Shown one piece after another: positions 32,406 through 43,578 of a DNA stretch of 64,000 bases. Origin of the DNA: Diphasiastrum complanatum (lineage: Eukaryota > Streptophyta > Lycopodiopsida > Lycopodiales > Lycopodiaceae); the NCBI GenBank assembly GCA_029204225.1, contig CM055100.1, forward strand, positions 10,094,000-10,157,999, read 5' to 3'. The translations under genes were made by a program, and so were the position numbers. Below the pieces are notes generated by a model, which saw only the letters and a program-made list of their open reading frames with translations, searched no databases and was not told where the DNA came from. Position 1 is the stretch's first letter. Each line of letters starts with the position of its first letter.

Positions 32406-34059
32406 GCCAGCTCGTCCTAAATGAGGCTAGAGCAAATTTTGCAGTCTTAGAAATGGCCGGTAAATATTTTACGACTTTTCAAAAAAATGGCCAATTGTGA
32501 AAAAATAGCCGGTATGACCGTGCTAAAATCCCACCATGTACTGAGTCCATTTTTTTCTAATATATGATCACTCAGTGTATTTTTCAAGAAAACTGTGTTG
32601 TCGTGGGAGCCCTAGTCATGAATGTCAGAAAAGTCAACCACAGAAGAAAAAATCGAGAAAGAAAAGTTTCGGGTAAAAACGGGACCGAGAAATATGGATT
32701 CAGTGTCAAGGAGTCACGAAAACCCTAACGGCAAAGTTTGGGCAATTTACGGGCAATTAATGAAATGTGCGGGCCAAGTAGTTACCCAACAGGCCAAAAA
32801 TCCAGACAGATGAGCAGTAGGCGCACGACCCTTAAAAAATTGAAGAAAGGCAAAAAACGAAGGTACCCAAAGAAAAAATGAAGGCTGCCTACTAGAAATA
32901 GGGGTTGAAAAAGGGCCTCACCCAAAATTTGGATATTAAATGCCAAAACACCTTGGAGGCTAAAACATTTGGGAGGTACACCCACTAGCCATTGACATTT
33001 TGGGCTTCTAGGGTGTACAAAAGGGGAAACTTGAATGGCCTCCCTAGCCCTTGACAAAAATGGCATCTTGGCTAGTTTTGGAAGAGGGCCTTGAATGCAC
33101 AACTTCCCCACTCTCTTATGGAGGCCACTAGGTGTACTATCAAATGGGTTGAGGACAAATGGCAAAGAGGGCTTGAAGGGCATGATAATTGGCAAAGCCT
33201 CATTTTGAAGGGGGACACTTGGGATTTACTATAAAAGGAGGCCACTCTTTGTGTTAAGATATAGTTGGATGATGATGTGATAGTTGGATGATAGTTGGAA
33301 TTTTGGATAATGAGATGATGTTGATAGTTGCTAAGTTGAGAGTAGAGAGTTTGATGAGTTTGATGTGATGTTGGTTGAGAGTCTTTTTGATGAGAACTTG
33401 CTTGCTTGAGGATGCTTGGAAGTTAGTTCCATTTTGGTGTAAGTGATTGTGAATGGTGGTGCTCTATGTTAGGGTTGTTAAAATGTTAGTACTTGTGTAT
33501 GTTAGTACTTTTGTGTGTTAGTATTTTTAGGAGTGGGTATGTTTGAGAGTTGAGAGTTGTAGTTGTCTTGTGGTTTGGGAGTGATGTTACTTACTATGTT
33601 TGCTTGCTCATATTGAGAAGTTGAGAGATTGTGGTTGTTTGTGTTGATTGCTTGGACCTCATTACTAGTGTGAGTTCATAGTTGAGTGCTTCAAATTACT
33701 TGGAGAGGATATTTACTTGCTTTTGTTAAGAGGATTGATGGGTGAGAGTGATTTCATGGTGAGGGTTGGTTGGTTGGTTGTAGTCCATTGTCATACTAGT
33801 AGGCTTATATCTTGATTGAGTGGGATGGTTTGCTTGAGGGCTTGGTGTGAGTGATGGGTTGTTGACTTTTTTAGCCATTGTATCTTTTTGGCCTGTTTTT
33901 TTTTTTTTACAGACTTTCGGTTCAGTTTTCTCTCAACTAAACCGTTAACATTTCAATCGCACCGTTCATATTCGAGAAATTTTATTTTCTTCATTTTTGC
34001 TTTTTATAGCAATTCGATCGGACACACGTAAAGTGGAGAAAACTGTGTCAACATGCCTA
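32406..34059 (+). promoter_or_regulatory. U3/LTR-like tail of the second Gypsy remnant
   Basis: Non-coding. A purine tract TTGAAGGGGGACA lies near 33,206-33,218, followed at once by a TATA-like TTACTATAAAAGGAGG near 33,227-33,242. A GT-rich, A-poor stretch (33,240-33,880) with repeated GTTGGATGATG and TTAGTACTT phrases follows. It leads directly into the repeat shared with 8.6-9.6 kb. The order suggests a 3' LTR with untranslated sequence, but no partner LTR is available to prove it. Confidence 0.35.
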
Positions 34060-35230
34060 GCTCTGATTTTTGACAAGGTTCATGACTAGAGTTTCCACAA
34101 ACCGGCTACCTAATTGCGCATTGAGGTATGTTCTGATTTTTCAAACTCTATTTGTACCAATAAACATAAAGTAGTATGTTTTGTCATGAACATGTTATGG
34201 TGTGTGATAGTAGGGTTTTTCCACATTTCCAACTAAATCATTATAAGCGTTTTTGTTGGGAAACAAGTAAGTTTCATGGAGTTCTGGTTGTAAGTTTTTT
34301 AAGTTAAATCGGAATGCAATGTGAGGTTATTGCTATAGTCAGCTACATGAGAATAAGGTTTTTATAAAGCGTTTTTTGAAGCAAGTAAGGTTTTATAGAC
34401 CGCTTACATCTGTTTAGTAACAAGGTCATATAGATTTGAGTTCGGATGCGTTTGCATTTTGTGGTTATGCTCGTTCAACTGAGTGAATAATGGGTCGATT
34501 GTGCATTGTAGTAAATCGTACTAAAATTTTAGAACCAGAATGGTAGTATGTCGGTGTGTAGTGTTTCAGGAACCAGACACTCCAAAGATTCCTTACTTAC
34601 TATTGTTTTGACATGATAAAATCGTTTGTGATTTTGGCCGGATAGGATAAGTAGCTATTGAGGTTTTTCTGTTTACTCCATGCGTCATGTAGGGTATGTA
34701 AGTGCTATTCTTGAATGATTTGAGCTAGACTGACAATGGAATTGTTTTCCGTTAGGTAAGAGGGGAGACAACCGGTTTATGAGTGGAATTGTACTTAGTA
34801 TGGAATTGCTTCTTCATTTTAAAGTTAAAACAATGTTCTACTAGTAGATCATACATTGCTAGTAGTGGAGCCTGGTTTTCCTTCATAGTAACTGCATGTG
34901 GTTGTTGGCTGGCCTATAAACTAGTTGATAAATGCATGATTGACAAATTGTGGAAATCGTCAAGTTGGAATCGCTTGTTTTCCATTATGAAGCGTATCAA
35001 TTGGACCCGACCTCTGCGAAACACCAAAGTGGGCCGTCCACCATCCGCGGTTGAAATACACCGCCTTGGTTAAGCGTCACACTAGTCACACCCGCTGTCG
35101 GTACTGTCTAGCAAAATACCTAGACCCGACGGTCGGCGAAAATACCACCGCTTAGCAAACAAAGCGGTGCGTATAACTTGCACCCCACGAGCACATCATA
35201 GACAATAAATCGGTTTCCAGCCCATGTAAG
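34060..35230 (+). repeat. Copy 2 of the repeat shared with 8,586-9,600
   Basis: Aligns with the first copy over several blocks, as listed there, with many substitutions. It includes GACCCGACCTCTG near 35,006 and GTCTAGCAAAATACCTAGACC near 35,107. It is less eroded than copy 1. Probably an LTR or UTR segment of one Gypsy family. Confidence 0.55.
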
Positions 35231-35985
35231 ATGTAAGCCGAATTCAATGGGGAAAGAGACATTAGCAAATTAGCGATCAGAAGTTTTTACGGAACCATAA
35301 TTCTAGAAAGCTAGTGAATCATTGCACCAAAAGTATTAGCACCCCCTCCTTGCAACCAAATTTCAAAGAGTCTGGAAAACTCTCATCTGTTGGGGAGCAC
35401 AGGGCAATAGAGAGGGCCATCAAGGTTGGAAGTGGCAAATCCTCTGTTGCTCATGTAGGGCCGAACCGCCATTAGAGGTGGGAGCCCTTTAGGACGTTTT
35501 GGCTGGACCAACCCCCCATAAAAAATGGCCCTAACATTGGTGCGTCTTTTTGTTGTAAATTTTGTTTAACGGTGTTTGTAAAAAAAGGTAAACGTGCATC
35601 TTCCGGCAACTGGATGTTGCATGTAAAAAAATTTTGCCATAAACTTTTGTTGTTCATAAATTCTGCTAGAAGAGGCATCACCATTCATTTCATTAAATAA
35701 TGAAAATGAGATTACAAATTTATGTTTGCATATCCACTATGCAATTTGTTTTTCAAAGTTGTAGAACTGTCAACTTTTTTTCTACACTCTTCTATGTCCT
35801 ATTTGAATAGATTCCTTGCCCTCCTTTAATAATTACACTATTTCCCTTCCTTAACCCCACGTACGAATGTGTATTTAACACTGGAGGCTCACCGCTAGAG
35901 CTTGCAAGAACTTTGGAGGATGGAGAAATGGCATCGTGGCTTGTTGCGTGATGCTTCAGTGCATGCCTGTGGAGGCTAGAGCACT
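35231..35985. other. No gene seen
   Basis: AT-rich sequence without a supported ORF or repeat on either strand. Confidence 0.4.
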
Positions 35986-36187
35986 AGTTGGCCTAGAGGA
36001 ATGAAGCCTGGAGTAATAGCACTTGCTGTCACATGGCAGCCTACGACAGGCTTAATAAATAGCAGACCTATCACATGCCTATGTGGTCTGCTACACAAGC
36101 CTATGGTAGTCCTACTTGGCAAGTCCCAAACCTACATGATTTTACACATGACAAGCCTATGTGGCCTGGCATGTGGCAACTTTCTCG

Positions 36188-36278
<91 letters not shown>

Positions 36279-36290
36279 GTCAAAACATCT
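35986..36290. repeat. AAGCCTATGGTAG repeat unit with (CT)n core
   Basis: Contains AGCAGACCTATCACATGCC, ACACAAGCCTATGGTAGTCC and AAGCCTATGTGGCCTGGCA, then an 86-bp perfect (CT)n run at 36,191-36,276. The same arrangement occurs at 43.9-44.7 kb and 46.05-46.4 kb. Here the sequence after the CT run (AGGTCAAAAC) differs from the usual AGGTCCACTCAAGCC. Confidence 0.8.
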
Positions 36291-36529
36291 ACACACATAT
36301 ACTGGTCAAAACTGACAAGGACCGCAACTACTTCATGTAAAGAAGATATTCAAGTTGGAAGAACAATGAAAATAGTGTTCTCGCACACACATTCAATCAA
36401 CGTTGATTACACACAGACATACACACATTACATACACAACTATGCATAGCCATATAGACACATATACACACATCCTACACATAGTATTACATACATTCAA
36501 CATAGATATATATGAGAAAACAATCCACA

Positions 36530-37165
36530 ATCAACTTCGAATTTTTTCAAAGGACCGAACTTTTTCGACCCAGCGTTAAGCTTAGCAAAGAAGGATTTTG
36601 TATATTTTCGACCCTTTGTATATTTTTCTGATCCAGAGTAAAATTCGACCCTTTGTATATTTCCCAACCCTAAGTAAAATCCGACCCTTTGTATATTTTT
36701 GACCCTTTGTACTGTCAACTCAGAATTTTTTCGAGGACTCGAATTTTTCCAAAGACTCGAATTTTTTGAAATACTCAAAGTTTTTCAAAGACTCAAATTT
36801 TTCTGACCCAACGTTGAGCTTCGAAAAGAAGACCCTGGATCAGATCGGATTGAGACGGATTTATTCTGACCCTTTGTATATTTCTGACCCTTTGAAATTT
36901 TTTCGACACAGAGTACAATCCGACCCTTTGTACAGTCAACTCAAAATTTTTCCAAAGGCTCGAATTTTTCCGAAGACTCAAATTTTTCCAAAGACTTGAA
37001 TTTTTTTTCAAAGATTCGAATTTTTTCGAAGACTTAAATTTTTCCAAAGGATCGAATTTTTCCAAAGACTCGGATTTCTGACCGACAGTATCAGATTTTA
37101 CAATGGGTCGGATTTTATACACTGGGTCGAAAAGTAACGTAGTATCGAAAAATATACAAAGGGTC
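36530..37165. repeat. Two interleaved minisatellites
   Basis: Type A is built on GACCCTTTGTATATTT(T/C) (near 36,608, 36,649, 36,684, 36,870, 36,890; complement near 37,150). Type B is built on TTTTTCCAAAGACTCGAA (near 36,726-36,790 and 36,945-37,075). Both have periods of about 18-22 bp and drift by point changes. Open frames through them (minus 36,497-36,778 and 36,793-37,167) simply translate the repeats. Confidence 0.8.
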
Positions 37166-37259
37166 AAAAGAAAACTTTTTGTGTTTGATCCACCTCAAAA
37201 ATGCCATGCGATGATTCCAAAGCATACAGGGTTGCCGGCTATTGCATTTAATATATAAT

Positions 37260-38165
37260 TAAATTTTTGCATAGAAATGGTTGCAGACCAAAGCAAGAGA
37301 CAGACCACAACGAAGAAAGAAATCAAACAATAAATAAAGGCAATAAACTGGCAAGGAAAGACGTCCTACAAGAAGGCACCAACAAAGAGCAAGAGAAAAG
37401 CCCAAAAAAATAGAATAAAACAACCTAGAAAGGAAAGAACCAGACATTCTCAGAAAACATCGAGGACAAGGGGGCAAAGCCAGGAACAACTAGCACAACA
37501 ATCAAGGAGAAGGGCAAACATCCCCAAAGGAAGCCTAGCGCAAAAGAACCAGCAAGCAAAGAACTTCCAGGCAACAGCGAAGGAACACTAGAAAACAGCC
37601 AGGCGCACAAGACCATCACGTAGTTGAAAGAAGCCATAGGAACCGCTCACGAATCAAAGCCAGAGCAAAACAGCCAGTAGAAGTCATGGCAACACCACAA
37701 GGTAGAAGATAAATAACAAAGAACAAGGCTAGAAGTGTGAACAACAAAGCCCAACGTTGGCACCCAGAACCAGGGCAGAGAAAGGCCATAAAGATGCCAC
37801 CCAGCCGAAAAAGCACAATAAGCCAGCGCGAGGAGCAAACACGGGGAAACACATAGCCAAACAAGAGAAGCCAGCGCACAACCAAGCAAGAGAGAGACAA
37901 AATGTAAGACAAAACGAACCCCAGAAAACATCCAAGACAACAATACACAAAAACTAGAGACCAAAAACACCAAAGCGAGACAAACCCGAAAAACATTCCA
38001 GAAAAAATCATCCAATCAAACCAAACAAGCCAACACAAAATAACATAACACAGACAGACTAACAAAGAAAGACCAACTAATGACAAAAAAAAACCCGAAG
38101 AAAAAACAAAGGAGCAAGAAAAACACGGGAAAAGAAAATAGAAAATTAAGAAATTAAACCCATAT
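37260..38165. other. T-depleted, A/C/G-rich block
   Basis: About 900 bp in which the plus strand is rich in A, C and G and strikingly poor in T. The minus strand therefore gives long open frames full of Phe, Leu, Cys and Trp (for example 37,616-38,086), whose hydrophobicity is a composition artefact. No domain is recognised. It ends where the truncated Copia element begins. Confidence 0.6.
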
Positions 38166-39232
38166 CCAAAGCCGAAAAAGTAGAATAACTTGTTGTCATC
38201 AATTTATATTAAGTCGATGTGCACTGCAGTGGAACAAAAGCTAGTAGCATAATCTGCTTAAACCGAAGATTTGCCCAATGTAGCGTTCTTAAGAGATGAA
38301 AATTCCAGCCCCTTCTTGTACAAATTCAAGACCAAGATAAAAGTGCAATAGGCCTAAATCTGAGATTTCAAAAACCATAACAAGATCAAGTATTACGACA
38401 TCAATCTGCTGCTCATTACTTCCCGAAATAATAATATCATCAACATAATGCAAAATAATGATGATATAATCTGAAGTATGCTTGACATATAGAGTAGATT
38501 CGCTAGGACTATTAGTAAACCCACGATCACAAAAGTAGGCATGTATCTTTTGATACCACATCCTCGGGGCTTGCTTCAGTCCATAAAGTACCTTCTTGAG
38601 AAGACAAACTTTATCTTCTTGGCCTTCAACCAAAAAACCAACAGATTGTTGAAGGTACACTTCCACATTAAGATCACCATTGAGGAATGTTGTCTTTATG
38701 TCAAGTTGCCACACATGCCAACCAAAATGGGTAGCCAAAGAGGTTACTACCTTCACGGTAGTCATCTGAGCAGTAGGAGAAAAATTCTCCTCATAATCAA
38801 TCCCCTTTTGCTGAGCATAGCCTTTGGCAACAAGCCTTGCCTTGTACCTTTCAATGGTACCATCTACCTTATACTTGATTTTGTATACCCATTTAGAACC
38901 AATTGCCTTCTTCTCATGAGGAAGATCAACAAGAACCCAAATCTGGTTCTTCATAAGTGAGTCATACTCATCTTGCATCGCATCCTCCCAACATTTTACT
39001 CCCTTGGCCTGCTCATAAAAATCAGGTTCTTCCGCAACATCTCCATGAGATGTAAGAGCAAATTTTGAAATATCAACGCATAGTCCACTGATTTTGTAGA
39101 GGCACGTGTCTTTCCATCAAAAAATGAACTTACTTTGTTGTCCCGCAAAGTCAACGACAGCCACCATAGGACTGTTTTGGACTGTCCAACAGCCATTTCT
39201 CTTATTGCAATTTGTTGTCCATCCTCCGACAC
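38166..39232 (-). pseudogene. Copia reverse transcriptase, 3'-truncated (element C3)
   Basis: Copia-type RT. The frame 38,978-38,289 carries WVYKIKYKVDGTIERYKARL, the first Asp in QLDIKTTFLNGDL, LYGLKQAPRMWYQKI, and the catalytic YVDD box in LHYVDDIIISG. A TAA at 38,286-38,288 replaces a Gln codon just before ERYIGQIF, and further short matches fade at ~38,170, where the element stops. The RNase H domain and 3' LTR are missing, so C3 was truncated there. The upstream linker (39,232-38,980) is in another frame with weak similarity. Transcription sense is minus, matching gag and LTR to the right. Confidence 0.88.
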
Positions 39233-39241
39233 CGCACTTGG

Positions 39242-40330
39242 CTATCCAAGCTCTTCCAAACCTGGTCCTTGTTGTCCAATAGTTCCTGCAAGCTGATTTT
39301 GAGCAACAACGGGCGGTTCTTGATGAACATTAGGCTCTAAACTTGATGAGGTGTTGGGCAGGTCAAAACTGATTGATTTCTGCCCCTTATCTCCAGCAAT
39401 AGAAGATGGTACCAAATTTGGAAAAACTTCAACATTCACACTATGTGGGCTGTCCCCCTTCAAGATATGAGTTGGGGCCACATCCAATGAATTCTTTTCA
39501 TCAAAATGCACATCACGACTAACAATAATCTTGTTAGTGCTAAAACTGAATAGCCTATAGCCTTTGCTTTTACTACTATACCCAACAAAAATGCATTTAA
39601 CTCCTTTATCCTCAAGCTTTGTACGAAGTTTATCCGGAACAAAAGCATAAGTAGTACAACCAAAAATGCAAAAGTGAGAGATTGAAGGCTTTTTCCCATA
39701 CCAAACTTCATAAGGAGTTAATACTTTCAATGCTTTAGTAGGACAACGATTGCTTATGTATGTTGCCGATATAACCACTTCAGTTCCAAACTTGTGAGAC
39801 CATCTCCATAAGTGTGCGATTCTTTCACTCGGCAACACCATTTTGTTGAGGCATATAGGGGGTTGTCATTTGATGTAGAATTCTCTTTTCTCGAAGAAAT
39901 GCACCAAACGTATTCTTAATGTATTCCCCTCCTCGATCGGCAAAGAATGCCCAAACTGATTTTCCACCATTGTTAGAAATCTTTGAAACGTTGAAAAACT
40001 TCCGATTTAGCCTTCATATGATAGATCCATGTAAAACGGGAAAAGTCATCAATAAAAATCACAAAATAGATGCACTTTCCAATGGATTTGGTCCTCATTG
40101 GACCACAAACATCACTATGAACCAAATCAGATTTATCAAGAACCCTTATAGTTCCATCAATTGGAAAAGGTTTCCTTTGAAACTTTCCAAGTATGCACCC
40201 CTCGCATACATGCCCTTCCGGCTGCTCAATAGTAGGAATGTCTTCTACCATATTAAATGTCTTCAGCTTCTTCAAACTTGCAAAGTTGAGATGCCCAAAC
40301 CTTGTGTGCCACAATTCACCCAACTCCAAT
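39242..40330 (-). pseudogene. Copia integrase of element C3
   Basis: HHCC finger and core are visible in the frame 40,329-39,973: HTRFGHLNFASLKKLK, CEGCILGKF, and the first catalytic Asp in LVHSDVCGP, then FIDDFSRFTWIYHMK. After a phase change the second Asp lies in FADRGGEY. The third residue survives in QQNGVAE but is followed at once by TGA (39,826-39,828), where Arg is normal; one C-to-T change explains it. The C-terminal part (39,841-39,242) carries NRCPTKALKVLTPYEVWYG and CIFVGYSSKSKGYRL, typical Copia sequence. Confidence 0.87.
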
Positions 40331-40375
40331 GATTGTGATGTAGAAGCAACAAGACATGTAGAGGAAATTCGTCAC

Positions 40376-40900
40376 TCATAAGTATCCATAATGAATAAGC
40401 CAGCATGCAATTGTTCCCGAAACAATAATCAAGAGTGATCTTTTAGGATCCTTGACAAGATACTTATCTTCTTTGAACTCAACAACCAGTCCTTGCTTCA
40501 ACATAGTTGAAACCGAAAGAAGATTTTTCTTGATTCTCGGAACATAAAGCACATTCTTAATGTACTTTTCTTCACCATTAGGCAGAATGATGGCTACAAT
40601 TCCAATTCCATGAATAGAAGAAGATGCATCATCCGCACATTGTACCTTACTTCCATTTTGCACTTTCACTAATTTAGTGAATGCTTCTTTGGGAGAAGTC
40701 ATATGACGAGTAGCACCACTATCAATCACCCATTCAATGGGCTGAAAATCAGCAACTTGCAAAACAGAATCTGAATTCCTCATAGATGTAGAAGTACTAG
40801 TAGAAGCAATATTAGATGCAAAAGCATAGTCTTGGTTGAAGAGATCACCACTAGCTTCAAGCTCTTGCTCCAAAGTAACAAGTGAAGCACTAGTATCAAT
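40376..40900 (-). pseudogene. Copia protease region of element C3
   Basis: Aspartic protease of the Copia polyprotein. The active site reads WVIDSGATRHMTS, followed by GIGIVAIILPNGEEKYIKNV and VPRIKKNLLSVSTML, the conserved C-terminal part of plant Copia proteases. It is open over this stretch (40,873-40,376) and is preceded in the same frame by an Asp/Glu-rich linker from gag. Frame breaks lie to either side, so it is not part of a translatable polyprotein. Confidence 0.88.
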
Positions 40901-42040
40901 TCCTTTACTCGCCTCTTTCGCAAGCTTCTTCTTACCATCCTTGATGAAGTGCCCATACTTCTTACAATAATGGCACTTCCCTTTTTTCTTTTGAGTGTTG
41001 ACATCTTGACCTCCAATGTGCTTTTGCTCATCCTTGGATTATCCACGCCAAAACTGCTTTCCAGTGTCGCCAACCTTCCCTCCCAAACAGTTGCCAAAAT
41101 TTTCAAAATTCAATTTTGCGTGGACGCGTGGATAATCCACGCGCATAAATTTTTCGGCGCCGTGTCAAAAAAACATCGGAAGATTGGCCGGAGTCGTGTT
41201 CAAAATTTTTTTAGCATGGATAATCCACGCGTGGATATTCCACGCAAACAAAATTTCGGAAAATCGACTAAGTGTCGGGTCTCGCATGGATACTCTGCGT
41301 GGATAAACATAGAGTTTTCTAGTTGTGGGAGGCTTCCCCTTTCCTTTTGACTTGCCTTTTGTGAAGAAAGCTTGATCTTGTTGAGTGTCACCTGCAAAGT
41401 TTTGTCTCATTTGCTCCTCTTGAAGAAGCAGCCCAACAAGTTCATCAAAGGAGATTTGTTGTCCCCTAAGAGAGATACTCAAAGATGAAACAAATGGAAG
41501 ATAAGATGAAGGTAATGAGTTGAGAGTAATGGAAACAAATTGAACATCCTTAATTATCTCATCAATATTGAGAAGCTCCTCACGAAGATCTTTGATCTTC
41601 ATCAAGTGATTGGTCACTTGATCCCCTTCTTGCATCTTCAACAAAGAAAGTTGATTTCAGAGATACACCACTCTTGTTGGATTTTTGACTCTATACATAG
41701 TATAAAGTGTATCCCATGCACTTTTAGATGTCTTACAAGACCTAATATGAGGTAAGATAGATCTTTTCACAGCAAGAGCAACCATAGAATGTGCATGTGC
41801 ATCCCTTCTACCCCACTTCTTTTGTTCTTCCGAAGATGGAAAAGATGATGTTGATGATGATGATCTACGAGGCGTAGGAGGTGCCAAAGACGGAGGTCTT
41901 TTCTCATCACCATTGACCAAATCCCACAGCCCTTTCGCTACGAGAAGATTCTTCATCATGTAACTCCACAAGGAGTAGTTTGTGCCATCCAACCGATCTT
42001 CACTAAACAAAGAACCGATAGCTTCCGATTCTTTAGCCAT
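40901..42040 (-). pseudogene. Copia gag of element C3, with MITE-like insert
   Basis: Gag nucleocapsid. It starts at ATG 42,040-42,038 with the family signature LDGTNYSLWSYMMKNLL and continues through SAWDTLYTMY (UBN2-type gag). A TGA at ~41,654-41,656 interrupts it after RVVYL. The second part (41,644-41,325) contains LREELLNIDEIIKDV and GKGKGKPPTTRK. A ~285-bp inverted-repeat insert then breaks it. Beyond the insert the zinc knuckle reads C-HY-C-KKYG-H-FIKD-G: the last Cys is replaced by Gly, which would abolish zinc binding. It lies directly after a ~700-bp leader from the primer site. Confidence 0.85.
41036..41322. mobile_element. Small inverted-repeat (MITE-like) insert in C3 gag
   Basis: About 285 bp separates two parts of gag that should be continuous. 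Its ends are inverted: left GGATTATCCACGCC, right (reverse complement) GTTTATCCACGCAGAG. Internal copies of GGATAATCCACGCG and its complement occur at ~41,130 and ~41,218. It is too short to code for a transposase. The target duplication is not clear, so the superfamily is open. The surrounding open frame reads partly through it, which explains the odd PRRVSMRDP tail. Confidence 0.6.
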
Positions 42041-42740
42041 TACCTCCAACAGAATTTCAGCTTGTAGTAGATAGGAAAGAGAGCCTTTCCACAACCAAAT
42101 CTACTCAAAACATTTGCAGCAAACAAAGAGCTGAAAGTAGGAGCACAAGGTGTCTTTCAATCTGCAATCAAAGTGCCCAAAGGATAATGGAAAGATGGCT
42201 GGCTTTCTGCACAAAAAAACCAGCTTTTTGAAAATTAGGTTGCCTTCGATTGAAGCCTACACCAAAACCCAATTAAGAAGCCAAATATTGTGATCAACAC
42301 ACACTCCAATAGGACTGTTGAAAGCACCCTACTGCTTGCTGAGAATCTGCAAATTTTCAGCCACAAGTTGACCTAACCTTGATAGTGTTTGCTGAATTTT
42401 GGGCACCCTCCAACACAAATGCAAACCTAAAACAAAAACAGCAAGATAAGGAGACACCACAACCAAAGATCAGTAGCAAATTTTTGGGCGCCCTCCTCCA
42501 AGCAAAACCTGCTAAAAATTGGTTGCATAAAAATCAGATTTGAGATTCTAATTTTTGGATGCCACAAATTGCTCCTCCAAGATCTCTGATGGGCGCCCTC
42601 CTTCAACCTGAAAAGAGAGACAAAAGCTGATCTAAACTCCACTTGGAAATATCAGCAGGATGTTGAAATTTCACAACAAAAGACAGAGAAGCTCTTCTTC
42701 TGGTAGGGCGCCAGCATACAAGCTTGCTGCAGATCCGGTA
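42041..42740 (-). other. Leader of Copia element C3
   Basis: Untranslated region between the primer site and the gag start on the minus strand. Repeated GGGCGCC / GGCGCCC phrases (42,370-42,600 and 42,708) are scattered through it. No ORF with a known motif is seen. Confidence 0.5.
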
Positions 42741-42752
42741 GCTCTGATACCA
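42741..42752 (-). other. Primer-binding site of Copia element C3
   Basis: GCTCTGATACCA on the plus strand, that is TGGTATCAGAGC on the minus strand, immediately next to the LTR border (TGTAGG at 42,753). It sets the element's orientation. Confidence 0.9.
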
Positions 42753-43313
<561 letters not shown>

Positions 43314-43458
43314 TGTTGGATTATCAATCCACACTCTAGAGAGAACTATCAAACAGGGCAGATAGCTCAGTAAAAGGGCATCCCATTCGGTATGAGGGAG
43401 GTCCTGGGTTCGAATCCTAGTCTATCCATTATTTATTATGATTTATGGATTTCTAACA
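43314..43458 (+). repeat. TRIM left LTR
   Basis: Starts TGTTGGATTATC and ends GGATTTCTAACA, abutting the primer site. The 73-nt tRNA-like module occupies its centre (43,356-43,428), preceded by a 42-nt stretch (CACTCTAGAGAG..CTATCAAACA) that both LTRs share. Confidence 0.85.
43356..43428 (+). ncRNA. tRNA-like module in TRIM left LTR
   Basis: 73 nt, the length of a tRNA without added CCA. Acceptor arms GGGCAGA / TCTATCC pair at 6 of 7 positions (one G-U). The D stem is GCTC/GGGC and the T stem CTGGG/CCTAG with loop TTCGAAT. Box A is TAGCTCAGTAAAAGG, close to consensus; box B is GGTTCGAATCC (43,407-43,417), a perfect match. The anticodon stem has an extra A and would form poorly, so a working tRNA is unlikely. 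The boxes could still drive Pol III transcription. Confidence 0.65.
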
Positions 43459-43471
43459 TGGTATCAGAGCC
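43459..43471 (+). other. TRIM primer-binding site
   Basis: TGGTATCAGAGCC directly after the left LTR, complementary to the initiator tRNA-Met 3' end. It shows that this is an LTR element rather than two SINEs side by side. Confidence 0.9.
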
Positions 43472-43578
43472 AAGTTAGACCTAACAGTTCATGGTGTCAA
43501 AGCCATGGTTAGGTGGCCCCCAAGTTGTGAGGCAGGTGATAGCTAGGACCCCAACCAAGTGTGGCTTGAGGGGGGGGG

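Noticed and set aside
36497-37167. Minus ORFs with repeated Phe/Lys/Ser motifs
   Set aside because: They translate the ~20-bp minisatellites; no independent coding evidence.
37616-38086. Minus-strand 156-codon hydrophobic ORF resembling a membrane protein
   Set aside because: The minus strand is almost free of A here, so Phe/Leu/Trp/Cys codons dominate and stops are rare. Three overlapping frames look equally hydrophobic; composition explains it.
41165-41400. Gag ORF extension with PRRVSMRDP and WNIHAWIIHA
   Set aside because: These residues are read-through into the MITE-like insert and have no counterpart in Copia gag.
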